64,000 bases of DNA, taken from positions 248,001 to 312,000 of the forward strand of contig NZ_JAHEAG010000005.1 in assembly GCF_018596315.1 (NCBI RefSeq). The letters are read 5' to 3'. Every line of letters starts with the position of its first letter. The first letter of the stretch is position 1. The position numbers were made by a program, and so were the translations under genes. Of this stretch, positions 17,097 through 26,458 are shown piece after piece. The notes under the pieces are model-generated. The model was not told the origin of the DNA. It did no database searches and saw only the letters and a program-made list of their open reading frames with translations. The DNA is from Bradyrhizobium sp. SRL28. GTDB taxonomy: Bacteria; Pseudomonadota; Alphaproteobacteria; Rhizobiales; Xanthobacteraceae.

Positions 17097-17211
17097 TCCG
17101 CTGTCATCGCCCGGCCTGACCGGGCGACCCAGTACGCCGCGGCCTATCGGATTGATCGCGGGCTTCCCGACGTACTGGATCCCCGCTTTCGCGGGGATGA
17201 CGGGTGGCGGG
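17097..17211. repeat. Palindromic repeat, GGATCCCCGCTTTCGCGGGGATGAC type
   Basis: Two imperfect arms (CATCGCCCGGCCTGACCGGGCG-ACCCAGTACG.. and ..CGTACTGGATCCCCGCTTTCGCGGGGATGACG) read toward each other between the two glycosyltransferase genes. It is related to the repeat at 42540. Confidence 0.7.
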
Positions 17212-17222
17212 CGGGCTCCAGA

Positions 17223-18725
17223 ATGAATCCGAACGAGGCGCGCGTTGCCCTCAACACGGGTCTGGCGATCCTGGGGCTGGTGGCGCTGCGTTTGATCGCA
17301 GCGGCGTTCACGCCGATCACCTTCGACGAAGCCTATTACTGGATGTGGTCGAAGCATCTCGCCGGCGGCTATTACGATCATCCGCCGATGGTCGCGGTGG
17401 TGATCCGGCTCGGCACGCTGATCGCAGGCGATACCGAGTTCGGCGTACGGCTGGTTTCGATCCTGCTGGCGCTGCCGATGAGCTGGGCGATCTATCAGGC
17501 CGCCGCCATCCTGTTCGGCAGCCGGCGCGTGGCCGCGTCATCGGCGATCCTTCTGAACATCACGCTGATGGCCGCGGTCGGCACCATGATCGTCACGCCG
17601 GACGCGCCGCTCCTGGTGGCTTCCAGCTTCCTGCTGTTTGCGCTCGCCAAGGTGCTGCAGACCGGCCGCGGCGTGTGGTGGCTGGCGGTCGGCGCCGCCG
17701 CCGGTTGCGCGCTGCTGTCGAAATACACCGCGCTGTTTTTCGGACCGGCGATCCTGATCTGGCTGGTTGCCGTTCCCAAACTGCGGCACTGGTTGATCTC
17801 GCCCTGGCTTTATCTCGGCGGGCTGGTCGCGATGCTGCTGTTTGCGCCGGTCATTCTCTGGAACGCCGGGCACGGCTGGGTTTCCTTCATCAAGCAGATG
17901 GGGCGGGCGAGGATCGAGGATTTCCACCCGGTCTACATCGCCGAACTGATCCCGACGCAGATCGCGTTCGCGACGCCGCTGGTGTGGATGCTCGGCGCGA
18001 TGGGGCTTTACGCGCTGTTCCGCCGACGCGCCGGCGCGCTGCCTGCGCGCGTGCTCGTCAATACGACGTTCTGGGTCATCGTCGCCTATTTTGTCTGGCA
18101 TTCGCTCCATGCCCGCGTCGAGGCCAACTGGTTTGCGCCGGTCTATCCGGCGTTTGCGATCGCCGCCGCCGTCGCCGCGCATCTGGTCGAATGGGAGCCG
18201 CGCTGGCAGCGTCTGGCCGACTTCTGCCGGCGCTGGGCGGTGCCGGGCGGCGTCCTGATGTTCGTGCTCTTGGTCGTGCAGGCCAACACGGGCATGCTGT
18301 CAGGCTATCGCCGCGATGCCACCGTGCGCAGCGTCGGCGTCGGCTGGCGCGAAACGGCCGATGGAATTGAGGCGGTGAGGGCGCGCGTCGGCGCAACATG
18401 CGTGCTTGCGTCGGATTACGGCACCACCGCCTGGCTCGCCTTCCATCTGCCGAAGGGCACCTGCGTCGCGCAGCCCAGCCAGCGCATCCGTTGGATCAAC
18501 ATGCCCGAACCTGATGCGGCACAGCTCGCCGGCAAGTTGTTGTATGTATATGAGGCGTGGCTTGGCGATACGCCCTATCTGAAGGACAGGTTTGCCCGTA
18601 TCGAACGGGCAGGCCAGGTCCAGCGCAAACGCGGTCCGCTGGTGATCGAGACCTATGCACTCGATGTGCTGGAAGGGCCGAAGGGCGAGGTGCTCGCCCG
18701 CACGCCGCCGCCGGAACTGCAGTAG
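17223..18725 (+). CDS. GT39/ArnT-like membrane glycosyltransferase (PMT_2)
   Basis: A 500-residue integral membrane enzyme. The first loop carries the acidic pair in TFDEAYYWMWSKHLAGGYYDHPP (about 34-56), the catalytic signature of dolichyl/polyprenyl-phosphate sugar transferases. About 10-11 hydrophobic helices and a soluble C-terminal ~150 residues follow. It should transfer a sugar from a polyprenyl carrier to lipid A, glycan or protein in the periplasm. The GT2 protein just upstream probably makes the carrier-linked sugar. The acceptor is unknown. Confidence 0.88.
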   Translation: MNPNEARVALNTGLAILGLVALRLIAAAFTPITFDEAYYWMWSKHLAGGYYDHPPMVAVVIRLGTLIAGDTEFGVRLVSILLALPMSWAIYQAAAILFGSRRVAASSAILLNITLMAAVGTMIVTPDAPLLVASSFLLFALAKVLQTGRGVWWLAVGAAAGCALLSKYTALFFGPAILIWLVAVPKLRHWLISPWLYLGGLVAMLLFAPVILWNAGHGWVSFIKQMGRARIEDFHPVYIAELIPTQIAFATPLVWMLGAMGLYALFRRRAGALPARVLVNTTFWVIVAYFVWHSLHARVEANWFAPVYPAFAIAAAVAAHLVEWEPRWQRLADFCRRWAVPGGVLMFVLLVVQANTGMLSGYRRDATVRSVGVGWRETADGIEAVRARVGATCVLASDYGTTAWLAFHLPKGTCVAQPSQRIRWINMPEPDAAQLAGKLLYVYEAWLGDTPYLKDRFARIERAGQVQRKRGPLVIETYALDVLEGPKGEVLARTPPPELQ

Positions 18726-18736
18726 CGCGCGGCCGG

Positions 18737-20632
18737 TCACTCAGCGGCGTCGGGATGCCCGCGTTGATCCGTCGTGGGATGTTCACCCCGCCACAGCCAG
18801 ACCGTAAGCGAGCCTGATCGGCCGCGAATCTGCGTCTCGACGGGGCCGGCAAGGCTTCCGGTTTTCAGCCGGGCGCCGATGCGCTCCGCCGCGATACGCA
18901 ACGTATCGCTCAGCGCCAATCGGACATCGTGGCGGGCTGCCACTTCCATCAAACGGCTCGTCACGTTTACGGTGTCGCCGGTTGCGGTGATGTGCTGATG
19001 GTTGCGGCCGCCGAGCCGGGAAGCGACGATCGGTCCGAAATGCGCGCCGATCTTGAATCCGATCCGCAACCCGATCGGCGGTGGCAGCGCCGCAATCCAG
19101 CGCTCGGTCTTGACGCAGAGCGCGATCGAACATTGCGCCGCGCGCGCAGCGTCATCCGGCTTAGCCTCCGGCAAGCCGAACAGGATCATGGCGCCATCGC
19201 CGAGGAAGCTCGTGATCATGCCGCCGCACCGCGTCACTTCCTTGTCGACCAGGGCGTGAAACTCCTTCAATAGCCCCCTCGTGGCATCCGGATCGAGCGT
19301 TTCGCTGAGCGAGGTAAATCCGGACAGGTCGACGAACACGACGGCAGCATTCTGCCTGACCGGCGCCAGCAGGAAGTCAGGATCGCGCGTCAGCCATTCC
19401 TGCAGGCCCGGCGTCTGGAATTGTTCGAGCAGCCTGTTTTGGACGGCGAGATGCTGTGCGCTGCGCCGGCCCGACCATAGTTGCAACGAACCGAACAAGA
19501 CGACCGGCGGCACTGCCGCGGCCATTGTCGTCGCGGTGTCGAGCGATATGCCGTGCGCGAAAGCAACCGTATTCGCAGCCGCCCATGCCAGCATCACCGC
19601 GCTGACCGTGAGCAGACCAACCGCGTTTCGCCGCCACGCCAGCAAACCGACCAGCAGTATCGGGAGCAGGATCGTCGTGATGGCCTCGATGACGCGAACC
19701 GGCCCGTCGCGCACGACGCCGTCGCCTGCGACCAGATGCGTGATCGCGGTGGAAATGATTTCCACCCCCGGCATCAGTGAATCGAACGGTGTCGGAAAGA
19801 AATCGCCGGCGCCGGTTGCGGTCGCGCCAAGGACGACGATCCGGCCCTGAATGGCCTCCTTGTCGACCTGGCCCTCGATCAGACTTGCGGCGCTGACGGT
19901 GCGAATGGTGCGACGCGGGCCGTAATAGGAAATCGGCAGCGCATAATCGGAAGCGGTCGCGATCGGCCGGTCGCCGAACAGCAGGCGGCCGGGCTCGATC
20001 GTCAGCTTCTGGCCGATCGCGACGGACGCGACGCGAAGCGGAAATGACAATTCGATTCTGTCGCGTGTCCGGAACAGCATCGGGACCGATAGCGGCGTGC
20101 CGGTCTGGCCCGTCGCCACATTGGCGATGCCGACTTCCGCGCGGTCGGCAAAGGCCGGGAGCGGCAGCAGGAAGCGGTCGGCCTTCGGCAGGCGGGCCAG
20201 CGGCCCGTCGTCTTCCGCGGAAGGCTGAACGGTGTTCGGAAATACCGCCGCCGCCGCAAGCACGGTCGGACGCGCCGCGAACGATTTCGCCAACGCCGCG
20301 TCGCCGTCGGCGGCTCCTTTGTCGACCAGCAGGAGATCGACCGCGATCACCTTCGGCTCCAGCCGCGCGATCGCTTCGACGATCCTGGCGATCTCCGCAC
20401 GCGGCAGCGGATAGGTGCCGCTGAGCTTGACGACGGCGTCGTCGATCTCAACGATCGTGACGAGGTCCGGCGGTGCCTTTACGCCGCGCGCCAGCGTTCG
20501 CGCATCTGATAATGCCGACTCGAGCCGGTCGAGAAAACGCAAATGGCCGCTCGAATGGCCGAGCCATATCGCGCCTGCCCAGAGTCCCGTGCAGAGCAAC
20601 GCAGCCAGAATATGAAGACGTCGGTGGCTCAT
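18737..20632 (-). CDS. CHASE2-domain adenylate/guanylate cyclase
   Basis: A 631-residue receptor cyclase. An N-terminal membrane anchor is followed by a large periplasmic CHASE2 sensor (about 35-315; VTIVEIDDAVVKLSGTYPLPR, GRIVVLGATATGAGDFFPTPFDSLMPGVEI). Three closely spaced helices (about 320-400) and a class III cyclase domain (about 430-600) follow. Both metal aspartates are present (VVFVDLSGF, FLGDGAMILFG), as are the N and R of GDTVNVTSRLMEVA. It converges on the GT39 gene with 11 bases between stop codons. The FecR-domain gene ends 11 bases upstream, so the two form an operon; that protein may present or be part of the periplasmic signal. Confidence 0.93.
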   Translation of the reverse strand: MSHRRLHILAALLCTGLWAGAIWLGHSSGHLRFLDRLESALSDARTLARGVKAPPDLVTIVEIDDAVVKLSGTYPLPRAEIARIVEAIARLEPKVIAVDLLLVDKGAADGDAALAKSFAARPTVLAAAAVFPNTVQPSAEDDGPLARLPKADRFLLPLPAFADRAEVGIANVATGQTGTPLSVPMLFRTRDRIELSFPLRVASVAIGQKLTIEPGRLLFGDRPIATASDYALPISYYGPRRTIRTVSAASLIEGQVDKEAIQGRIVVLGATATGAGDFFPTPFDSLMPGVEIISTAITHLVAGDGVVRDGPVRVIEAITTILLPILLVGLLAWRRNAVGLLTVSAVMLAWAAANTVAFAHGISLDTATTMAAAVPPVVLFGSLQLWSGRRSAQHLAVQNRLLEQFQTPGLQEWLTRDPDFLLAPVRQNAAVVFVDLSGFTSLSETLDPDATRGLLKEFHALVDKEVTRCGGMITSFLGDGAMILFGLPEAKPDDAARAAQCSIALCVKTERWIAALPPPIGLRIGFKIGAHFGPIVASRLGGRNHQHITATGDTVNVTSRLMEVAARHDVRLALSDTLRIAAERIGARLKTGSLAGPVETQIRGRSGSLTVWLWRGEHPTTDQRGHPDAAE

Positions 20633-20643
20633 TCGCCTGACTT

Positions 20644-21195
20644 CTATTGTCCCAATCTTGCCATCAAGGCCGTAACGCGCGCGGGCGGCCAGCGTTTCAC
20701 GATCAGCTCGCCAGATCCCTCGACATCGACACCGTCACCGGCGCCAAGTACGACGCTGCCGCGGCCGGCGGATCGCGCGACGCTGACGCGGCCGTCGACG
20801 ACAAAGACCGATGTCTTTGCACCCTCGGCGTCCACCGCCCATCTGGTGCCGCGCACCGCAGCGATTGCCTGCGGCGTCACCACGTTGAATCTGACACGGC
20901 CCGGCTTCTTCGGCACTTCGAGCAGCAGGGCCTTATTGCTCAGTTCGACGGAATCGACATGGCCGTCGCGGTTGCGATCCCCGAGCTCGAACTTCGCGCC
21001 GCTTTCGGCCACGATCGTGATCGCCGTCGGGCATTGCAGGGTTTGCGTTTCCTGGGCCGTCGGCGCGGACGTGCAGCCCAGTTTCGCTGGCTGGGCCAAC
21101 GCATGTCCACCGAGGAGGCCAAGGCTTGTAATAGCAAGGCTCGCAATAGCGATGCTTGCAATAGCGATACTTCCGGCGCGTGCCAGCATTGTCAT
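20644..21195 (-). CDS. Periplasmic FecR-domain protein
   Basis: A 183-residue exported protein. The N-terminal signal is built of near-repeats (IAIAS-IAIAS-LAITS), then comes a mature part with ITIVAESGAKFELGDRNRDGHVDSVEL and a FecR-type beta domain (VVTPQAIAAVRGTRWAVDA... TSVFVVDGRVSVAR). The DRNRDGHVDS segment resembles a calcium-binding EF-hand-like loop, which is unusual in FecR proteins. There is no sigma factor or TonB receptor nearby, so this is not a classical FecIR system. It is cotranscribed with the CHASE2 cyclase and is probably its periplasmic partner. Confidence 0.85.
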   Translation of the reverse strand: MTMLARAGSIAIASIAIASLAITSLGLLGGHALAQPAKLGCTSAPTAQETQTLQCPTAITIVAESGAKFELGDRNRDGHVDSVELSNKALLLEVPKKPGRVRFNVVTPQAIAAVRGTRWAVDAEGAKTSVFVVDGRVSVARSAGRGSVVLGAGDGVDVEGSGELIVKRWPPARVTALMARLGQ

Positions 21196-21467
21196 GGCAG
21201 CCTCCCTTCGCGGTACGGGCGAAACAGGCGTGGCTGATACGGTACCGTATCAAGGGGCCGACTTCCAGTGCAAGGCCATCGGCAGCCGATAATATGTCTT
21301 CATCCGGCGGTTAAGGTTCGGCGATGGCTCCCATGCAGAAAATCCGAGGAAACTGGCCCGAAAACGGACGGAAACGGCGGTTGTAGGCCGATTTTTTTGC
21401 CCGTGGCTGTCGGACCCATGAGGTGTGGAACGTCTTGTAACCGAGCAACCAACGCCGAGGTCATGTC

Positions 21468-22163
21468 ATGTCCGGTTCCGTACTGAAACCCGCCACCGAA
21501 CTCGCACGCGGAAACAGCGTGCGCTTTCCCAACGAGAGCGCCGAATATCGCCGTGCCCGCGAGCAATTGCTGGCGGAGGAGATCGAACTGCGTCGCCACA
21601 TCGAACGCGTCGCCGAATTGCGCCGCGCGCTGCCGCCGGGAGGGGCGGTGACGAAGAACTATGAATTTGAAGGTGAGGGCGGCAAGGCAACCTTGTCGGA
21701 CCTGTTCGGCAACAAGCCGACGCTCGTGATCTACAGCTACATGTTCGGACCGCAGCGCGAGCAGCCGTGCCCGATGTGCACGTCCTTCATGAGCACCTGG
21801 GAAGCAAAGCTGCCCGATGTCGAACAGCGCGTGGCCTTTGTGTTCGTGGCGCGCTCGCCGATCGCGCGGCTGATCGAGGCGAAGAAGGCGCGCGGCTGGA
21901 CGCGGCACCGGGTCTATTCGGACCCGTCCGGTGAATTCACGCGCGATTACGTCAGCGCCGCGGATGCGGACGTCCCCGGCTACAACGTGTTCACGCGCCG
22001 CGACGGCAGCATCCGCCATTTCTGGTCCGGCGAAATGGGACCATCGACCGCCGATCCCGGACAGGATCCGCGCGGTGCACCCGACATCGATCCGCTGTGG
22101 ACAATCCTCGACACCACGCCCGAAGGGCGCGGCAAGGATTGGTATCCACGGCTGAGTTACTAG
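21468..22163 (+). CDS. DUF899 thioredoxin-like protein
   Basis: A 231-residue protein of the DUF899 family, a thioredoxin-fold group. A helical N-terminus (RRAREQLLAEEIELRRHIERVAELRR) precedes YEFEGEGG and LSDLFGNKPTLVIYSYMFGP, then a C-P-M-C pair in PCPMCTSFMSTW (about 103-114). It ends with RHFWSGEMG and DPLWTILDTTPEGRG, both family hallmarks. The C-x2-C suggests a redox function that has not been established. The ATG follows a GAGG motif. Confidence 0.9.
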   Translation: MSGSVLKPATELARGNSVRFPNESAEYRRAREQLLAEEIELRRHIERVAELRRALPPGGAVTKNYEFEGEGGKATLSDLFGNKPTLVIYSYMFGPQREQPCPMCTSFMSTWEAKLPDVEQRVAFVFVARSPIARLIEAKKARGWTRHRVYSDPSGEFTRDYVSAADADVPGYNVFTRRDGSIRHFWSGEMGPSTADPGQDPRGAPDIDPLWTILDTTPEGRGKDWYPRLSY

Positions 22164-22314
22164 GTCGTGAACCCATGAAGTGGGCAGGGCCCGCGCTGTA
22201 GGATGACGAATATGCGCCAAGCCCTGAGCGCATTATGCGCCATCGATAGTCCATTGCGCGACCGGCTTAGCTCTGCGAGTTAGTATATCCAGCCCAATCC
22301 AGGAACGCTTAACT

Positions 22315-22956
22315 ATGCTCACCGTCTATGGCGAAGGTCGTGGCTTCCGTGTTGTTTGGCTGCTTGAGGAATTAGGATTGGCTTATCGGCTGCGCCCGGT
22401 CGATCTGCTGGCAGACGAGAATGATCGCGATTTCCTCGCGATCAACCCCGCCGGCTTCATTCCCGCACTGCAGGACGGCGAGACGATCATGGTCGAATCG
22501 ATCGCGATTCTTGAGTACCTGCTCGCCCGCCACGGCTCAGGTTCGCTTGCCGTCGCCCCGGACGATCCCGCCTTCGCTTCCTATCTGCAATTTCTCCACT
22601 TAGGCGAGGCCGGGCTCGCCGGGCCGATGAACGCCGTCTTGGTCGGTCGCCAACTGGCGCCCGAAGCCGAGCGAGATGCCCGGGTTACCTGTTGGGCAGT
22701 CGAGACCTTCGAGAGCCGGCTGGGGTTGGTTATCCGCCGCCTCGCGGATTGCCCCTATCTCGCCGGCGACCGATTCACCGCTGCCGATATCTCGGTGAGC
22801 TACGCCCTCCTGCTCGGCCTGCGAACTGGCAACTACGTCCCCGGTTCTACCGAGCGGGACTATCTCGCCCGCACGACGGCACGCCCTGCCTACGCCCGAG
22901 CGATGGAAAGCTGCCAGGCCACCAAGGCTTGGGCGGCGAGATCACCGGGATTGTAG
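22315..22956 (+). CDS. Glutathione S-transferase family protein
   Basis: A 213-residue GST. The N-terminal thioredoxin-like domain (RVVWLLEELGLAYRLRPVDL; NPAGFIPALQDGETIMVESIAILEYL) contains the conserved cis-proline and the ES glutathione-binding motif. The C-terminal all-helical domain carries YLAGDRFTAADISVSYALLL, the N-capping GST signature. It conjugates or reduces electrophiles with glutathione; the substrate is unknown. It stands alone between DUF899 and the RtcB gene. Confidence 0.9.
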   Translation: MLTVYGEGRGFRVVWLLEELGLAYRLRPVDLLADENDRDFLAINPAGFIPALQDGETIMVESIAILEYLLARHGSGSLAVAPDDPAFASYLQFLHLGEAGLAGPMNAVLVGRQLAPEAERDARVTCWAVETFESRLGLVIRRLADCPYLAGDRFTAADISVSYALLLGLRTGNYVPGSTERDYLARTTARPAYARAMESCQATKAWAARSPGL

Positions 22957-23442
22957 TGCTCGCTTCATCGGAGCGGCCAAGCGCCTGATTGAGTAGTTGC
23001 GAAAAGTTCCTTATGGGCGTCTACCAATTGGGGAGCTCCCAGATTGCACTGAACTCTGATTCACGCGCGGCATAAGCCGATATGATGTATGTGATCGCGC
23101 GCTTCCGCCGATCAATGGAAAGACGATGCTTCGTATAGACACCAATGCTTCACGTTATGCAGACCAGCCGGTCGTCCGGCATGGTCGTGCTTTGACGTGT
23201 GCCATTGGCGTGTATCCGATTGGTCAATCGTACCGCCAAGGCAATCTACCAGCGTAACGCGGCAGTGGGTCTCCCTCTGCCGTCGAGGCAGGGAATGATC
23301 CGCGGTATGCCATTCGTGGCAAGCTCGACCTTGTAATTCCTCCCTGCCTGCAAACCCACCCGACCTGTGTCGCGACTGACATAGGACACTCCGGAGTCCT
23401 GAACGGCCTTCGGAATGAAGTAATGCAGTGAAGGAGAGTGAG
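22957..23442 (+). other. Intergenic region before rtcB
   Basis: 486 bases with no supportable gene. A possible hairpin lies at 23268-23286 (CCCTCTGCC / GGCAGGG). No sigma-54 type GG-N10-GC element was found, so control by an RtcR-like activator is not supported. AAGGAG lies eight bases before the rtcB ATG. Confidence 0.5.
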
Positions 23443-24783
23443 ATGCGATCCGATCCCTACCAGGAGCGCGCCAGGGCTTTGGCCGTTGAAGCCGGGCTCG
23501 ACCCCGACGCGAAGATCGATCGGCCCGGCCAGCGGCCGATGCCGACGTGGTGCCTGTTTCGTGACGCCGCGCGCAAGGAGAAGCTTGCGCGCGACGTGCA
23601 GTCCGTTGCCGCCGATATCGCGCTCCAGCCGCAGGCTGCGCAGTACCAGAACAGCCCGCTGAAAATCTTCGGCAAGCATGACGACGCGACGATCGCGCAG
23701 ATGCGCAATTGCATGTCGGTCGGCAACGCGGTCGCCGGTGTTATTTGCGCGGACGGCCATCTCGGCTACGCCCAGCCGGTCGGCGGCGTGATTGCCTATG
23801 AGAAGCAGATCAGCATCTCCGGCGTCGGGTTCGACATCGGTTGCGGCAACATGGCCGTGCGCCTCGATACGCCGTTCAGCCAGATCGAAGGCAACGTCGG
23901 TACGATCATCAAGGACGTGCACAACGTGATCTCGTTCGGCGTCGGACGCACCAATGACGAGCGGGTCGAGCATGCACTGTTCGACGACGCCGATGCGTGG
24001 CGTGAATCCGATATGGGCGCTTACCGGCAGAAGGCGGTCTCGCAACTCGGCACCGTCGGATCGGGCAACCACTATGTCGACCTGTTGCGCGACGAGGAGG
24101 GCTTCGTCTGGATCGGCGTTCACTTCGGCAGCCGCGGCCTCGGGCACACCAGCGCGACCCGCTACCTCAAGGCCGCGGGCGGCAAGGACGGCATGAACGT
24201 GCCGCCCGCTGTGATCGATGAGGACAGCGAGATCGGGCGCCGTTACATCGCGGCGATGCAACTCGCTGGGCGCTACTCCTATGCCGGTCGCGAATGGGTG
24301 ATCGAGCGCGTGCGCAGGATCATCGGTGGCGAAGTCACCGACATGGTTCACAACCACCACAATTATGCGTGGCGGGAGAACCATGGCGGCAAGGATTTGT
24401 GGGTGGTGCGCAAGGGCGCAACGCCGGCATTTCCCGGCCAGCGTGGCTTCATCGGCGGATCGATGGGCGACGACGCTGTCATCGTTGAAGGCGTCGATAG
24501 CGAGGAGGCAAAGGCCTCGCTCTACTCGACGGTGCACGGTGCAGGCCGCCTGTTTGGCCGCAAGGAGGCCAAGCGGCGGTTCACGCGGGCCGAGATGGAC
24601 GCCTGGTTGCAATCGCGTGGCGTCACGCTGGTAGGCGCTGACCTCGATGAAAGTCCGATGGCTTATCGCCGGCTGCCGGAGGTGCTGGCCGAGCACGCAC
24701 GCTCGATCAGGGTGCAGCACACGCTGCGCCCGTTCGCGGTCGCCATGGCTGGCGAGAACGAGTTCGATCCTTTCAAGGATTGA
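23443..24783 (+). CDS. rtcB: RtcB family RNA-splicing/repair ligase
   Basis: A 446-residue RtcB. The enzyme joins RNA 2',3'-cyclic phosphate or 3'-phosphate ends to 5'-OH ends using GTP and Mn(II). Metal and nucleotide motifs are present: GVGFDIGCGNMAVRL (Asp/Cys ligands), GSGNHYVDL, HFGSRGLGH, MVHNHHNYAWREN, KGATPAFPGQRGFI and the VHGAGRLFGR segment that carries the guanylated histidine in the family. The ATG at 23443 has AAGGAG upstream; the in-frame GTG at 23428 lies inside that site. No rtcA, rtcR or Ro60 gene is in the window. Two tRNA-like sequences and a slipin gene lie 3.5-4 kb downstream on the same strand. Confidence 0.93.
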   Translation: MRSDPYQERARALAVEAGLDPDAKIDRPGQRPMPTWCLFRDAARKEKLARDVQSVAADIALQPQAAQYQNSPLKIFGKHDDATIAQMRNCMSVGNAVAGVICADGHLGYAQPVGGVIAYEKQISISGVGFDIGCGNMAVRLDTPFSQIEGNVGTIIKDVHNVISFGVGRTNDERVEHALFDDADAWRESDMGAYRQKAVSQLGTVGSGNHYVDLLRDEEGFVWIGVHFGSRGLGHTSATRYLKAAGGKDGMNVPPAVIDEDSEIGRRYIAAMQLAGRYSYAGREWVIERVRRIIGGEVTDMVHNHHNYAWRENHGGKDLWVVRKGATPAFPGQRGFIGGSMGDDAVIVEGVDSEEAKASLYSTVHGAGRLFGRKEAKRRFTRAEMDAWLQSRGVTLVGADLDESPMAYRRLPEVLAEHARSIRVQHTLRPFAVAMAGENEFDPFKD

Positions 24784-25046
24784 GGCCGAACTTGGCCCGT
24801 TATGGGACACCCGGTGCGACTTCACGCCGGATGTCCCTAATTGGGACCATTCCTCGCATCATTACGGGGATAATTTCCTCAATAGTTCCATGGATTTGAG
24901 CCTGCCTTACATCCGCCCGCGTTTAATCCGGATTTAACTAAAAGTCGCCTTAATGACGCTCTGTGCCTCTGCGAGATGCTGCAGGGAACGTCTCCGGACG
25001 CGGCATCAATGGGGGACTTGGTGGAATTGTTCTGGGCGTTGTGTGA

Positions 25047-26234
25047 ATGAGTAAAAGTAGGCGTGCGTTCGGCCCTGCGGCTCACAACCGCAGGAAATCC
25101 TCCCGTAAAGGCATTCCCCAATATTTCCTCGGCAGCGTCGCGGTCGCGGGGCTCGTGCTGGGCTGCGCCTGGACCGTTTACACCAAAGTGTTCGGCGCCA
25201 ACGTCTATCCATCCGTGAACAGCGCCGCCTTCGAGGCGCCCGTCGTCAAGAACCCGACCACCGTCGCCGCTCGTCCGGTGCAGCCGGCTTTCAACGAAAT
25301 ATTCGCCTCGCTTGAGCAACGCCCGCTGGTGTTGCCCGCGCCGGAGAACGTCGCCTCTTCGCTGATGTTCAACGAACGGTTCGCAGCGTCGGCGGCGCAA
25401 GGCGAGCCGTCCAGGTCTGTTGGCTCCCGGCCCGTCGAAGTGACGAAGCTGGCGGAAGCTTCGCCGCCGGCCGAAGCGCCGAAGGCCGTTCAGGCGTCGA
25501 AGCCTGCTGAGACGCCGAAACCGAAAGTTTCCGCACCGGCCACCAAGCTCGCCTTGAACGTTCCGGCCACGACGCCGAAGGAGGCTGAGGCCAAGACTTC
25601 GGAAGCCAAGACGGCAGACGACAAGACCGCGAAGGCATCCGGCTCTTCCGTTCGCGACATGGCGCAGCGCGCCAAGGCCGCTGTGATGTCGATTGCTTCC
25701 AACGAGAAGCAGACCATGGTCGAAAAGCTGTGGGGCAAGCAGCCGGCGGCTGGAGGGTTCCTGGCCTATGCCTCCGCCGACGCCAGCGTCACCGGCAGCA
25801 TCATCGATACGCGAAGTCAGAACCCGATGATGGGCGGCGCGCCGCCCTATGACCGCCAGACCGCGGTCTACGATATCGCCGCCAAGACGGTGTATCTGCC
25901 CGACGGCACCAGGCTGGAGGCGCATTCGGGGCTCGGCTCCAAGATGGATGACGTACGCTATTCGCATGTGCGGATGCAGGGCGTGACGCCGCCGCACATT
26001 TACGAACTGAAGCCGCGCGAGGCGCTGTTTCACGGCGTGCCGGCGCTGCGGCTGACGCCGATCGGCGGCGAGGAAAAAATCTATGGCCGCGACGGATTGC
26101 TCGCGCATAGCTACATGCTGGGGCCGAGCGGCCAGTCCAACGGCTGCGTCTCCTTCAAGGACTATTACGCCTTCCTCGATGCCTACAAGAACAAGGGCAT
26201 CCGCCGCCTCGCGGTGCTGGCGAAGGTCCAGTAG
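25047..26234 (+). CDS. DUF2778 (Tlde1-like) membrane-anchored protein
   Basis: A 395-residue protein. A basic cytoplasmic start and one transmembrane helix (about 24-45; YFLGSVAVAGLVLGCAWTVY) precede a ~180-residue Ala/Pro/Lys-rich linker and a C-terminal DUF2778 domain (about 265-390). The domain has LEAHSGLGSKMDD, MQGVTPPHIYELKPRE and HSYMLGPSGQSNGCVSFKDY. The His and Ser-Asn-Gly-Cys residues match the L,D-transpeptidase-like active site of Tlde1 type VI effectors. Here the membrane anchor and chromosomal setting without T6SS genes suggest a housekeeping cell-wall role instead, which is inference. The lysine/alanine/proline linker could span the periplasm. Confidence 0.85.
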   Translation: MSKSRRAFGPAAHNRRKSSRKGIPQYFLGSVAVAGLVLGCAWTVYTKVFGANVYPSVNSAAFEAPVVKNPTTVAARPVQPAFNEIFASLEQRPLVLPAPENVASSLMFNERFAASAAQGEPSRSVGSRPVEVTKLAEASPPAEAPKAVQASKPAETPKPKVSAPATKLALNVPATTPKEAEAKTSEAKTADDKTAKASGSSVRDMAQRAKAAVMSIASNEKQTMVEKLWGKQPAAGGFLAYASADASVTGSIIDTRSQNPMMGGAPPYDRQTAVYDIAAKTVYLPDGTRLEAHSGLGSKMDDVRYSHVRMQGVTPPHIYELKPREALFHGVPALRLTPIGGEEKIYGRDGLLAHSYMLGPSGQSNGCVSFKDYYAFLDAYKNKGIRRLAVLAKVQ

Positions 26235-26321
26235 CGGGACTCGCTGCTCTCGTGCGCCTGATGGCGCAAACCTGTCATGGTGCAAACCAGGCGCCTCGCA
26301 ACACTTGGCATTTGTGGTTAC

Positions 26322-26349
26322 GGGTCCCGGGTCAAGCCCGGGACGACGG
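26322..26349. repeat. Short palindrome GGTCCCGGGTCAAGCCCGGGACGAC type
   Basis: A single hairpin GGTCCCGGG-TCAAG-CCCGGGACG between DUF2778 and the AMP nucleosidase gene. It resembles one half of the repeat at 42540 and may be a solitary arm. Confidence 0.6.
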
Positions 26350-26458
26350 GATACTTCTGAGTACGACCTCAGACGTGTCTGGAACGACACTCGATTGTGG
26401 TTATATTTGCTGATCCAGAGTGAGTCTCCGTTCGACAACCAATCTGGCGTGAAGCGAC

